A DNA stretch of 33,500 bases, from assembly GCA_948875265.1 (NCBI GenBank), contig CAQRYF010000014.1, positions 1 to 33,500 of the forward strand. The letters are read 5' to 3'. The translations under genes were made by a program, and so were the position numbers. The notes under the pieces were generated by a model. That model was given only the letters and a program-made list of their open reading frames with translations, did no database searches and was not told where the DNA came from. Numbering within the stretch: the first letter of the stretch is position 1; every line of letters starts with the position of its first letter. This document shows positions 7,426 through 16,325 of the stretch, in pieces. Source of the stretch: an uncultured Clostridia bacterium. Its GTDB lineage: Bacteria > Bacillota > Clostridia > TANB77 > CAG-508.

Positions 7426-7497
7426 TTGACAAATGACACTGTGTCACATATAATGATATGGTGTCATTTATGTGTTGTATAATGTGTGAGACACACA
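7426..7497 (+). promoter_or_regulatory. Consensus promoter with palindromic operators for the ABC exporter
   Basis: A perfect TTGACA (7426-7431), 17-bp spacer and TATAAT (7449-7454). The spacer contains the palindrome TGACAC-T-GTGTCA (7434-7446). A further GTGTCATTT (7461-7469) mirrors AAATGACAC (7431-7439), and TGTGT-GAG-ACACA lies at 7483-7495. A repressor, perhaps of the MarR or TetR type, is inferred; none is encoded next to the promoter. Confidence 0.65.
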
Positions 7498-7561
7498 ATA
7501 AATGTGCCTCAGATATAGCAAAAATGTAGCAAAAGAAACGTACGCAAAAGGAGGAGAAAGA

Positions 7562-9856
7562 ATGTTAAAGGTATTAAAGAATTTAAAAAAATCATTTTTG
7601 TCAGTCGTAATAATTGTGATATTATTATGTATTCAAGCATGGACTGACTTGAGATTACCAGATTATACATCAAAAATAGTTAATATTGGTATACAAGCTG
7701 GAGGTATAGAAACAGCGGTACCAGAGGTTATATCAAAAGAAAATATGGATGTAATTTTAATGTTTTCTGATAAAGATGATGAAATATTAGGGAATTATTC
7801 TCTAGTTGAAGATACATTAAATAGCCAAGAAGAAAAAATTATAAAGAAATATTTAGGAAAAGATTATATAGCAGAACCAAATACAATTTATGTATTAAAT
7901 GAGTTAGAAGATGATAAAAAGCAGGAATTTTCAAATATTTTATCAGCACCACTTATGGAGATGACAACAGTAAAAAATGAGGAGACTGCAAATCAAATAA
8001 AAGAAAAAATTATAGAAAATATACCAGAACAACAAAAAATACACATACAAAATATGACTTTAATAGAAATTATCAAAAATATGCCAGAAGAACAAAGAGA
8101 AGAAGTATTAAAACAATTTACAGAAAAAATAGATAATATGGCAGAGTCAATTAGAGAACAGGCAGCAATAGCTTCAGTAAAAGAAGTATATAAAGAATTA
8201 GGGATTGATACAGATAAAATTCAAAACAATTACATATGGTTATCAGGAATAGAAATGCTAGGTGTGGCCTTAATTAGTATGAGTTCAGCTGTATTAATCA
8301 TGTTATTCTCATCTAAAGCAGCAGCAAAGTTAGGAAAAACATTAAGAGAAAAGGTATTTAGTAAAGTACTAAAATTTTCAAACAAAGAATTAAATGAATT
8401 TTCTACAGCATCATTAATTACTCGTAGTACAAATGATATTCAACAAATTCAACAATTAATTACAATGTTATTTAGAGTGATTGTATATGCGCCAATTATT
8501 GGTATTGGAGGATTTATAAAAGTACTAACAAATAGTGATAATTCAATGGCATGGATAATAGGAGTTGCTATACTTGCAATCTTATTTATAGTAGGAACTT
8601 TATTTATTATAGCAATGCCTAAATTTAAGAAATTACAAGAATTAACAGATAAACTAAATTTGGTATCAAGAGAAATATTAACAGGTTTACCAGTAATTCG
8701 AGCTTTTAATAAAGAAAAAAGGGAAGAAGCAAGATTTGATGATGCTAATAAAGATTTAATGAAAGCAAACTTATTTGTAAATAAAGCAATGTCTATGATG
8801 ATGCCAATGTTAATGTTTGTAATGAATTCAATGATGATTTTAGTAATCTGGGTTGGAGGACATGGAGTAGAAAATGGACTATTACAAGTTGGAGATATGA
8901 TGGCATTTATTCAATATATGATGCAAATAGTTATGGCCTTCTTAATGATATCAATGATTTCAATTATGCTTCCAAGAGCTTCTGTATCAGCAAATAGAAT
9001 TAATGAAGTTTTAGAAACTGAGCCAGATATAAAAGACAAAGATAAAACAAAGAAATTTGATGAAACAAAAAAAGGATTAGTAGAATTTAAAAATGTGTGT
9101 TTCAGATATCCTGATGCAGATACAGAAATATTAGAAGATATTAATTTTACAGCAAAACCAGGAGAAACAACAGCTATTATAGGCAGTACAGGAAGTGGTA
9201 AATCAACTATTGTAAATCTATTACCAAGATTTTATGATGTTACAGGAGGAGAACTTTTAATAGATGGTGTAAATGTTAAAGAAGTATCACAAAAAGATTT
9301 AAGAGATATTATTGGATTTGTACCACAAAAAGGAATTCTATTTTCAGGAACTATAGAATCTAATATTAAATATGCAGATGAAAATATGTCTGATGAAATA
9401 ATGATAAAAGCAGCAGAAATCGCACAAGCAACAGAATTTATTGAGGCAAAAGAAAATAAATATAAAGATAGTATTTCACAAGGCGGAGGAAATGTATCAG
9501 GAGGGCAAAAACAACGTTTATCAATTGCAAGAGCGATTGCAAAAGACCCAGAAATATTTGTATTTGATGATAGTTTTTCAGCATTAGATTTTAAAACTGA
9601 TAGTAGCTTAAGAGAAGCATTATCACAAAAAACACAAAACAAGACAGTGATTATTGTTGCTCAAAGAATTAGTACTATTTTAAATGCAGATCAAATTATT
9701 GTATTAGATGAGGGAAGAGTTGTAGGAATTGGTACTCATGAGGAATTAATGAAAGATAATGAAACTTATAGACAAATTGCATTATCACAGTTATCAGAAG
9801 AAGAATTAAAGTCTGATTCACAAGGAGAAAATAAGAAACAAGGAAAGGAGGAGTAA
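7562..9856 (+). CDS. Heterodimeric ABC exporter subunit with degenerate ATP site
   Basis: I start at ATG 7562 (MLKVLKNLKKSFLSV) after AGGAGGAG, not 60 bases upstream. The 764-residue product is a half transporter with an unusually long extracytoplasmic insert (about residues 45-220, Glu/Lys-rich) between the first two membrane helices, then further helices and an ATPase domain. Walker A is GSTGSGKST (about 541), the signature is VSGGQ (about 645), and Walker B reads FVFDDS, where Asp replaces the catalytic Glu. The H-loop is VAQRIST with Gln for His. This is the pattern of the non-catalytic half of exporters such as LmrC/LmrD and TM287/288. The next gene begins one base after its stop. Substrate unknown, probably drugs or amphiphiles. 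Confidence 0.88.
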   Translation: MLKVLKNLKKSFLSVVIIVILLCIQAWTDLRLPDYTSKIVNIGIQAGGIETAVPEVISKENMDVILMFSDKDDEILGNYSLVEDTLNSQEEKIIKKYLGKDYIAEPNTIYVLNELEDDKKQEFSNILSAPLMEMTTVKNEETANQIKEKIIENIPEQQKIHIQNMTLIEIIKNMPEEQREEVLKQFTEKIDNMAESIREQAAIASVKEVYKELGIDTDKIQNNYIWLSGIEMLGVALISMSSAVLIMLFSSKAAAKLGKTLREKVFSKVLKFSNKELNEFSTASLITRSTNDIQQIQQLITMLFRVIVYAPIIGIGGFIKVLTNSDNSMAWIIGVAILAILFIVGTLFIIAMPKFKKLQELTDKLNLVSREILTGLPVIRAFNKEKREEARFDDANKDLMKANLFVNKAMSMMMPMLMFVMNSMMILVIWVGGHGVENGLLQVGDMMAFIQYMMQIVMAFLMISMISIMLPRASVSANRINEVLETEPDIKDKDKTKKFDETKKGLVEFKNVCFRYPDADTEILEDINFTAKPGETTAIIGSTGSGKSTIVNLLPRFYDVTGGELLIDGVNVKEVSQKDLRDIIGFVPQKGILFSGTIESNIKYADENMSDEIMIKAAEIAQATEFIEAKENKYKDSISQGGGNVSGGQKQRLSIARAIAKDPEIFVFDDSFSALDFKTDSSLREALSQKTQNKTVIIVAQRISTILNADQIIVLDEGRVVGIGTHEELMKDNETYRQIALSQLSEEELKSDSQGENKKQGKEE

Positions 9857-9857
9857 T

Positions 9858-11690
9858 ATGCCAGGACCAATGAGAGGACCAGGTGGAAAAGCACCTGAAC
9901 AAAAAGCAAAAAACTTTAAAGCAACTACTAAAAAATTAATTAGAAATTATTTATCTAAATATAAACTTGCTTTAATAGTTGTATTTATATTTGCAATTGG
10001 AAGTGCTATCTTTTCAATTGTTGGACCTAAAATATTAGGAAATGCTACAACAGAAATTTTTAATGGATTAGTTAATAAGTTATCTGGTGGTGAAGGAATA
10101 AATTTTGGAAAAATAGGTCAAATATTATTAACTTTATTAGGGTTATATATAATAAGTGCGATATTCTCCTTCATACAAGGTTTTACAATGACAAATGTTG
10201 CCCAAAAGATAACATATAAAATAAGAAATGATATAGCAATAAAAATAAATAAACTTCCAATGAAGTATTTTGATAAAAGAACACATGGAGAAGTTTTATC
10301 TATTGTCACAAATGATATTGATACTTTAAGTATGAATTTAAATCAAAGCATAACAGAAATTATAAGAACAATCTGTATGGTTGTAGGAATCATAATTATG
10401 ATGTTATCAATTAGCTGGCAAATGACAGTAATATCTTTTGTGATAATTCCAATAGCTGGAATTATTGTAAAAAGTATTGTTGGAAAATCACAAAAGTATT
10501 TTCAAAGGCAACAAAACTATCTAGCACATGTAAATGGTCAAGTAGAAGAGATATATGGAGGTTTAAATATAGTAAAAGTATTTAATGGAGAAGAAAAAGC
10601 AGGTAGAGAATTTGAAAAAGCAAATAATAAATTATACACTGCTGGATGGAAAGCACAATTTTTATCAGGATTAATGCATCCATTAATGAATTTTATCTCA
10701 AATGTTGGTTACGTTGGAGTTGCAGTAGTAGGAGGATATTTAGCAATTCAAGGTACTATTACAGTTGGAAATATTCAAAGCTTTATACAATATAACAAAC
10801 AATTTACTAATCAAATAGCACAAATAGCACAAATATCAGCTACAATACAAGCTATGGTAGCTGCTGCAGAAAGAGTATTTGAATTTTTAGAAGAACCAGA
10901 GGAAGAAGAAACATCAAATGGAAATATTAATATTTCAAAATTAAAAGGAAATGTAGAATTTAAACATGTTCATTTTGGATATGATGAAGATAAAACAATA
11001 ATAAATGATTTTAGTAGTAAAGTACATGAAGGTCAAAAAATAGCAATTGTTGGTCCAACTGGAGCTGGAAAGACAACAATGGTAAAACTATTAATGAGAT
11101 TTTATGATGTGAATTCAGGAGAAATCTTAGTAGATGGTCATAATATAAAAGACTTCAATCGTGGAGAACTTCGTAAAATATTTGGAATGGTTTTACAAGA
11201 TACATGGTTATTTGGTGGCACAGTAAAAGACAATATAAAATATGGTAAAGAAGACGCAACAGATGATGAAGTAATTAGAGCAGCAAAGGCTGCACATGTG
11301 CATCACTTTATAAAAACATTACCTAATGGATATAATTCAATTTTAAATGAAGAATCAAGCAATGTATCAGCAGGACAAAAACAATTGTTAACAATTGCTA
11401 GAGTTATATTAGCAAATCCTAAAATATTAATTTTAGATGAAGCAACAAGCTCAATAGATACAAGAACAGAAATACAGATACAAGATGCAATGGATAATCT
11501 AATGGAAGGTAGAACAAGTTTTATTATTGCACATAGATTATCAACAATAAAAAATGCTGATTTAATTTTAGTTATGAACCATGGAGATATTGTAGAACAA
11601 GGAACTCATGACGAATTATTAGAAAAAAATGGTTTCTATGCTGATTTATATAATTCTCAATTTGAGGATTGTAATGATGAAGTAGAATAA
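9858..11690 (+). CDS. Heterodimeric ABC exporter subunit, catalytic half
   Basis: 610 residues: a basic N-terminus, six membrane helices (about residues 35-330) and an ATPase domain. Walker A is GPTGAGKTT (about 398), Walker B LILDEATSS keeps the catalytic Glu, and the H-loop is IAHRLST. The signature is VSAGQ instead of LSGGQ, fitting the heterodimer rule that the degenerate site pairs the altered Walker B of one chain with the altered signature of the other. It follows its partner by one base with GGAGG before the ATG, so the two are co-translated. The pair shares the operator-bearing promoter at 7426. The role as a multidrug-type exporter is from family knowledge. Confidence 0.9.
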   Translation: MPGPMRGPGGKAPEQKAKNFKATTKKLIRNYLSKYKLALIVVFIFAIGSAIFSIVGPKILGNATTEIFNGLVNKLSGGEGINFGKIGQILLTLLGLYIISAIFSFIQGFTMTNVAQKITYKIRNDIAIKINKLPMKYFDKRTHGEVLSIVTNDIDTLSMNLNQSITEIIRTICMVVGIIIMMLSISWQMTVISFVIIPIAGIIVKSIVGKSQKYFQRQQNYLAHVNGQVEEIYGGLNIVKVFNGEEKAGREFEKANNKLYTAGWKAQFLSGLMHPLMNFISNVGYVGVAVVGGYLAIQGTITVGNIQSFIQYNKQFTNQIAQIAQISATIQAMVAAAERVFEFLEEPEEEETSNGNINISKLKGNVEFKHVHFGYDEDKTIINDFSSKVHEGQKIAIVGPTGAGKTTMVKLLMRFYDVNSGEILVDGHNIKDFNRGELRKIFGMVLQDTWLFGGTVKDNIKYGKEDATDDEVIRAAKAAHVHHFIKTLPNGYNSILNEESSNVSAGQKQLLTIARVILANPKILILDEATSSIDTRTEIQIQDAMDNLMEGRTSFIIAHRLSTIKNADLILVMNHGDIVEQGTHDELLEKNGFYADLYNSQFEDCNDEVE

Positions 11691-11733
11691 AATGAAAAGA
11701 ATAGAACAGGAAAAAAATAATATATGAAATATT

Positions 11734-11757
11734 AAAGACAGATAGTTATCTGTCTTT
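11734..11757 (+). terminator. Hairpin, probable terminator after the ABC operon
   Basis: AAAGACAGAT and ATCTGTCTTT pair perfectly around AGTT. Only a short T run follows, so termination strength is uncertain. Confidence 0.55.
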
Positions 11758-11871
11758 ATGCTATTATAGTAACAGCACAAAATAATAATTTATAGGGGAG
11801 ATAATTTATTTAGTGAATTAACTATTTGCTATTATAAATAATAAAATATATAAAAATAAATAGGAGGGCTT

Positions 11872-12900
11872 ATGAAGAAAAATAATGCTAATAATTATAA
11901 AATATCTACAATTATACCAGTATATAATCAGGAAAAATATATAGAAAAAGCATTAAAGTCAATAGTAGACCAAACTTTTAAACCCTATGAAATATTAATA
12001 ATTAACGATGCTTCTATGGATAAAACTCAAGATAAATGTAAAGAATTTAAGATATTATATAAGAATATCAGAATAATAAATTTAACAAAAAATATGGGAG
12101 TTAGTAATGCACGTAATATAGGAATAGATAATGCAAATGGAGATTATATTCATTTTATAGATTCAGATGATACTATAGAAAAAGATATGTATGAAAATAT
12201 TATAGTTGAAATAGGAAACAAAGAAAAAGATTTGATAATAACAGGTACTAGATATAATGAAAATAATAAAATTAATATATATATACCCCAAAAAGGTAAT
12301 ATTAATACATTAAATGAAATGAAAAGTTTTATAAAAGAAAACTGCGTTTCAGGAAGACGAGATATATTCAATGTAGTATGGAATAAATTATATAAAAGAG
12401 ATTTTCTATTAGAAAATGATATTAGGTTTGATAAAGATGTAACTTTTGGAGAAGATTTTTTATTTAATTTAAAGTGTATGAAAAAAACAAATTCAATTTA
12501 TATCATTAATAAAGCATATTATAATTATATGAGAAGAGCTAATGAAGAAACTTTAAAAATGAAATTTTTGAGAAATAAAATACACTTAAGAAGATTGTTT
12601 TATAAAAAGTGGATAGAATTTTATAAATCTTATGATATATATGAAGATGTATCAAAAGAAATGCAAATATATGAGGGTTTTAAAATATATATGGCAATTA
12701 TCTCAGTAACTAATAAAAATTGTCCATTAAAATACAAAGAGAAAATTGAATATATTAATGAATTTATAAATTTTGAAAATTCTGATTGTCTATTTAAATA
12801 TATGGAAAATAATGAGGAACTTAATATAGAACTAGAATATTTAAAGAATGGAGAACTAGAAAGATTTTATGATATTATTAATAAAAAGTTAAATATATAA
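11872..12900 (+). CDS. Family 2 glycosyltransferase
   Basis: 342 residues with a GT-A fold N-terminus: STIIPVYNQEKYIEKALKS (about residues 12-30), IINDASMDKT with the first acidic site, GVSNARNIGIDNA and the metal-binding IDSDDTIEKDM (about 96-106). A FGEDFLFNLKC segment near 197 fits the acceptor side. The C-terminal 120 residues are helical and not recognised. It should transfer a sugar from a nucleotide donor to a cell-surface glycan or lipid; donor and acceptor cannot be told. It stands alone, without other polysaccharide genes. GGAGGG lies before the ATG. The codon use is very AT-rich, like its surroundings. Confidence 0.88.
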   Translation: MKKNNANNYKISTIIPVYNQEKYIEKALKSIVDQTFKPYEILIINDASMDKTQDKCKEFKILYKNIRIINLTKNMGVSNARNIGIDNANGDYIHFIDSDDTIEKDMYENIIVEIGNKEKDLIITGTRYNENNKINIYIPQKGNINTLNEMKSFIKENCVSGRRDIFNVVWNKLYKRDFLLENDIRFDKDVTFGEDFLFNLKCMKKTNSIYIINKAYYNYMRRANEETLKMKFLRNKIHLRRLFYKKWIEFYKSYDIYEDVSKEMQIYEGFKIYMAIISVTNKNCPLKYKEKIEYINEFINFENSDCLFKYMENNEELNIELEYLKNGELERFYDIINKKLNI

Positions 12901-12944
12901 GATTAACAATAAATTATAAGTATAGAAATACTATAGGAGGAAAT

Positions 12945-13469
12945 ATCGATTTTTTAGAATTAGCAAAGGAAAGATATTCTTGTAGGAGTTTTTCCACAAA
13001 AGAAGTAGAAAAAGAAAAAATAGAAAAGATTTTAGAAACTGCAAAACTAGCTCCAACAGCTAGAAACTTACAACCACAAAGAATATTAGTATTAACACAA
13101 AAGGAACAATTAGAAAAATTAAATGGTTGGCACACAATACGGTTGGAATGCACCAGTTATTATGATACTTTTTTATGATTAATCTATCTCTTATAAAAGA
13201 GATAAATATGATAATAAAGAATTCGGGGATATTGATATTAGTATAGTAACTACACGTATATGTTAGAAGCACAAAGTTTAGGACTTGGAACAACTTGGAT
13301 TGGTTCTTTTGATCCTAAAAAGTTAGTGGGAATTTATGAAGTGCCTAAAAATTTAATCCCTGTGGCAATACTACCAATTGGATATCCTTCTGAAGAAGCA
13401 AAGCCAAGTAAATTACATTTTCAAAGAAATGAAATATTGGATTTTATATACTGGAATAAAATTCAATAG
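12945..13469 (+). pseudogene. Decayed nitroreductase family gene
   Basis: The reading starts after AGGAGG with ATC instead of ATG (12945) and continues IDFLELAKERYSCRSFS, then LETAKLAPTARNLQPQR, the FMN-binding start of nitroreductases. Near 13125 the frame is lost; it resumes as TQYGWNAPVIM, meets TAA near 13180, continues as DKYDNKEFGDIDISIV, meets TAG near 13264, and shifts again to MLEAQSLGLGTTWIGS, which runs open to 13469. With a lost start, two shifts and two stops this is a true pseudogene. The last 69 codons remain open and could be mistaken for a gene. Intact homologues are FMN-dependent NAD(P)H oxidoreductases. Confidence 0.85.
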
Positions 13470-13485
13470 CAAATAGCTATTTTTT
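13465..13485 (+). terminator. Small terminator after the nitroreductase remnant
   Basis: AATAGC and GCTATT form a 6-bp stem with a 5-base loop followed by TTTT, overlapping the remnant's stop codon. Confidence 0.5.
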
Positions 13486-13506
13486 AATTTGTGACTAATT
13501 GCTTTA

Positions 13507-13523
13507 TATATTTACCTACTTGT
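13507..13523 (+). repeat. Left 17-bp inverted repeat of the recombinase segment
   Basis: TATATTTACCTACTTGT, the exact reverse complement of 14558-14574. It lies 17 bases before the recombinase start. Identity stops at both edges. Confidence 0.85.
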
Positions 13524-13540
13524 AGTAGAGAGGAACATAA

Positions 13541-14539
13541 TTGAATGAGTTGTTTATCAAAGAATTATTATATAAAACAAAAGATTTTTTAGATAATAAC
13601 CAAAGAATAAAATTAGAAGAAATATTAACAAATTTATTTTCTAAATACATAGTTACAAAGATTAATGATGAAAGTGAAACATTACAAGTTCTAAAAGATA
13701 ATGAACAAATACTAAATCAATTTTTATCTGCAAAAGAAATTGAGGGATGTTCAGATAGAACTTTAAAATATTATAAAGATAATATTAATAAAATGCTAGA
13801 TAGCATAAATAAGTCAATAAACGAAATTACTACAGAAGATTTAAGAAAATATTTATCCGATTATAAGGAAAATGCCAATATAAGTACAGTTACAATTGAT
13901 AATATTAGAAGAGTAATGTCCAGTTTCTTTACTTGGTTAGAAACTGAAGATTATATTGTAAAAAGTCCTGTTAGAAGAATACACAAAGTTAAAGTTGCTA
14001 AAAAGGTAAAAGAAACACTTACAGATGAAAATTTAGAAAAATTGAGAGATACTTGCTCTAATATAAGAGATTTAGCAATGCTTGAATTATTAATTTCTAC
14101 TGGAATGAGAGTTGGAGAGCTTACAAGATTAAATATTTCAGATTTGAAATTGCAAGATAGAAGTTGTATTGTTCTAGGAAAAGGAAATAGCGAAAGAGAA
14201 GTATATTTTAATGCTAAAAGTAAGATGTATATTGAAAAGTATTTAGAAAAAAGGAAAGATAATAACGAAGCATTATTTGTATCACTAATTAAACCATATA
14301 ACAGATTAAAAATATTAGGAATAGAAATACGCATTCGACAACTAGGAAGAAATGCAAATATAAGTAAAGTATATCCACATAAATTTAGGAGAACAATGGC
14401 TACAATGGAGATAGATAAAGGAATGCCAGTAGAACAGGTTCAAAAATTACTGGGACATATAAAAATTGATACAACAATGCACTATGCAATGGTAAATCAG
14501 AATAATGTTAAGATTTCACATAGAAAATATATCGGATAA
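13541..14539 (+). CDS. Tyrosine recombinase / integrase
   Basis: 332 residues from a TTG at 13541, preceded by AGAGAGGAAC; no good ATG exists until far inside. The N-terminal SAM-like core-binding domain covers about residues 55-145. The catalytic domain keeps all active-site residues: Arg190 (GMRVGEL), Lys214 (LGKGN), His280 and Arg283 (PHKFRR), His306 (LLGHIK) and Tyr315 (MHYAMV). It resembles XerC/XerD-type and small phage-type integrases. The gene lies between perfect 17-bp inverted repeats (13507-13523 and 14558-14574), which suggests that the enzyme may act on these sites and invert the segment holding its own gene. It may alternatively be a decayed mobile element. Confidence 0.92.
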   Translation: MNELFIKELLYKTKDFLDNNQRIKLEEILTNLFSKYIVTKINDESETLQVLKDNEQILNQFLSAKEIEGCSDRTLKYYKDNINKMLDSINKSINEITTEDLRKYLSDYKENANISTVTIDNIRRVMSSFFTWLETEDYIVKSPVRRIHKVKVAKKVKETLTDENLEKLRDTCSNIRDLAMLELLISTGMRVGELTRLNISDLKLQDRSCIVLGKGNSEREVYFNAKSKMYIEKYLEKRKDNNEALFVSLIKPYNRLKILGIEIRIRQLGRNANISKVYPHKFRRTMATMEIDKGMPVEQVQKLLGHIKIDTTMHYAMVNQNNVKISHRKYIG

Positions 14540-14557
14540 AATTACAAAAAATCATTG

Positions 14558-14574
14558 ACAAGTAGGTAAATATA
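14558..14574 (-). repeat. Right 17-bp inverted repeat of the recombinase segment
   Basis: ACAAGTAGGTAAATATA, the reverse complement of 13507-13523. It overlaps a TTGACA at 14555-14560, the possible -35 of the downstream gene; TATAAA at 14576-14581 would be the -10 with a short 15-bp spacer. Confidence 0.85.
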
Positions 14575-14682
14575 ATATAAAATGCAAACAATAGTTCTAA
14601 AATGAAAATATAATAGAGAAATAAATATATGTAGCAATAAATGTAATAAGAACTAAAATTTATTAAAAAAGGATGTGTTCTT

Positions 14683-15642
14683 ATGGACGAAAGAAATAAT
14701 GAAATTATTTTATTTGAAAATCAAGATGTGAAATTAGAGGTTAACTTAAAGGATGAAACTGTATGGTTAAATAGACAGCAATTAGCAAAATTATTTGATA
14801 GAGATATAAAAACAATTGGTAAACATATCAATAATGCTTTAAGTGAAGAATTAAAAGATATTCCAACTGTCGCAAAATTTGCGACAGTTCAAAAAGAAGG
14901 AGAAAGAGAAGTAACTAGAAAAGTAGAATATTACAATTTAGATATGATATTAAGTATTGGATATAGAGTAAAATCTGATAAAGGTGTGATTTTTAGACAA
15001 TGGGCGAATAAAATATTAAAAGATTATATGTTAAAAGGATATGCAGTAAATCAAAGAAGATTAGAATATTTAGAAAAAACAATACAATTAATTGATATAG
15101 CAAATAGAATAGATGAAAGATTAGAAGGAAATGATGCAAAAGAAATTTTAAAAGTAATTGGAGATTATTCAAAAGCACTTGATTTGTTAGATGATTATGA
15201 CCATAGAACACTAAAGAAAATAGATGGAAATATTGATGAAAGAAAGATTGAATACAAAGAATGTATAGAAGTTATAAATAAGTTAAGATTTAATGAAGAA
15301 AGTTCACTATTTGCAGTAGAAAGAGATAAAGGCTTAGAATCAATTATAGGTAATATTTATCAAAGCTTTGCAGGACAAGATATTTACAAAAGCATTGAAG
15401 AAAAAGGAGCAAATTTCTTATATTTAATAGTAAAGAACCATGTATTTGCAGATGGTAATAAAAGAATTGCAGCAACATTGTTTATATACTTTTTGAATTT
15501 TTATGGAATATTATATAAAGATGGAAAGCAGACAATAGATAACAATACACTAGCAGCACTAACTTTATTAATAGCAGAATCGAATCCAAAAGAAAAAGAT
15601 GTAATTATAGATTTAGTGATGAACTTTTTGAATAATGATTGA
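14683..15642 (+). CDS. RhuM-Fic/Doc fusion protein
   Basis: 319 residues. The N-terminal about 125 residues form a RhuM-type domain: VWLNRQQLAKLFDRDIKTI, then VEYYNLDMILSIGYRVKS and FRQWANKILKDYMLKGY. The C-terminal third is a Fic/Doc domain with HVFADGNKRIAAT (His253, Asp257, Gly258, Asn259, Lys260, Arg261), so the catalytic His is present. The Lys in place of the second Gly is the Doc-like form (HxFxDGNKR). Fic enzymes modify proteins with AMP or phosphate; many are toxins. No obvious antitoxin gene is adjacent. It lies right after the recombinase segment and may be switched by it. Positions 14865-14889 inside the gene form a 25-bp palindrome. Confidence 0.88.
   Translation: MDERNNEIILFENQDVKLEVNLKDETVWLNRQQLAKLFDRDIKTIGKHINNALSEELKDIPTVAKFATVQKEGEREVTRKVEYYNLDMILSIGYRVKSDKGVIFRQWANKILKDYMLKGYAVNQRRLEYLEKTIQLIDIANRIDERLEGNDAKEILKVIGDYSKALDLLDDYDHRTLKKIDGNIDERKIEYKECIEVINKLRFNEESSLFAVERDKGLESIIGNIYQSFAGQDIYKSIEEKGANFLYLIVKNHVFADGNKRIAATLFIYFLNFYGILYKDGKQTIDNNTLAALTLLIAESNPKEKDVIIDLVMNFLNND
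14865..14889. repeat. 25-bp perfect palindrome inside the RhuM domain
   Basis: Arms AACTGTCGCAAA and TTTGCGACAGTT around a single A. It encodes the TVAKFATV segment. The half-site GTCGCAA/TTGCGAC resembles GTCACAA/TTGTGAC in the ORF6N remnant at 19574-19590. Confidence 0.8.
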
Positions 15643-15682
15643 GATTCAATCTCAGCGACAAATTACAGGGATAAACTTTTAA

Positions 15683-15991
15683 ATGAAAATAATAGATAGT
15701 AAAAAAGTCATATGGGAAACAGATAATTTTGTAGTAGTTGCAGCAAATCATCCTTTTATTTCTAGAAGAGCTAATGGAGATAAATATAGAAAGGATTAAG
15801 TTTTTTGAAGCAGGTAATTGAGATTGGAAAAAAGATGAAAAAGGTAATTTTTCAAAACCATACTATCATGATTTTATGAAGGATTTGAACCACTCAATGA
15901 TGAAGATATAAAATATATTATAGAAGAGATGAAAATACTTGAAAATAATAAAAAGTATATTAGCAACATTTGGAATATTGCTAATAATTAG
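15683..15991 (+). pseudogene. Decayed HIT-like family gene
   Basis: The ATG at 15683 opens MKIIDSKKVIWETDNFVVV, then AANHPFISRRANGDKYRKD and a stop near 15797. Fragments follow in other frames: FFEAGN, DWKKDEKGNFSKPYYHDFM, then FYEGFEPLNDEDIKYIIEEM and a C-terminal NNKKYISNIWNI. The order and wording of these pieces match small HIT-like proteins, which have a start like WETDNFVVE and an end like EPLNEEDIKxI. The middle, including the histidine triad, is deleted. Family assignment comes from motif memory and is moderate; decay of the gene is clear from the frame changes. Confidence 0.5.
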
Positions 15992-16022
15992 TTGTTACAA
16001 ATTACAATAAAGGTGAAATAAA

Positions 16023-16325
16023 ATGTACTATACATATATGTTAAGATGTTCAGATAATTCTATTTATACAGGTATGACAAGTAATTTAGAAAGAAGAATA
16101 GATGAACATTTATCAAAAAATAAAAATGGAGCAAAATACACAAAATCACATAATGTTATTAAGTTAGAAGCGGCATGGAAAAGTAAAAATAAATCTTTGG
16201 CCTGCAAACTAGAATATCAAATAAAAATTCTTAATAAAAAACAAAAAGAAAGCTTAATAAATGGTGAGAAATTATCTGCATACTTAAAAGGAAAAATAGA
16301 TTGTAGAAGGTATAGAAGAATATAA
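16023..16325 (+). CDS. GIY-YIG domain protein, YhbQ/UPF0213-like
   Basis: 100 residues, the usual size of stand-alone GIY-YIG proteins. The core is YYTYMLRCSDNSIYTGMTSN: YTY and YTG correspond to the GIY and YIG strands. It continues LERRIDEHLSKNKNGAKYT with the conserved Arg, and a Glu in KLEYQIKILNK can serve as the metal ligand. Family members are small structure- or single-strand-specific nucleases or of unknown role. AAAGGTGA precedes the ATG. It lies alone among pseudogenes and remnants. Confidence 0.9.
   Translation: MYYTYMLRCSDNSIYTGMTSNLERRIDEHLSKNKNGAKYTKSHNVIKLEAAWKSKNKSLACKLEYQIKILNKKQKESLINGEKLSAYLKGKIDCRRYRRI

Noticed and set aside
11758..11871. A riboswitch in the leader of the glycosyltransferase gene
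   Set aside because: The stretch is AT-rich without a recognisable conserved core or stable stem.
13260..13469. A short independent gene in the nitroreductase remnant
   Set aside because: It is the C-terminal end of the broken nitroreductase, without its own ribosome site.
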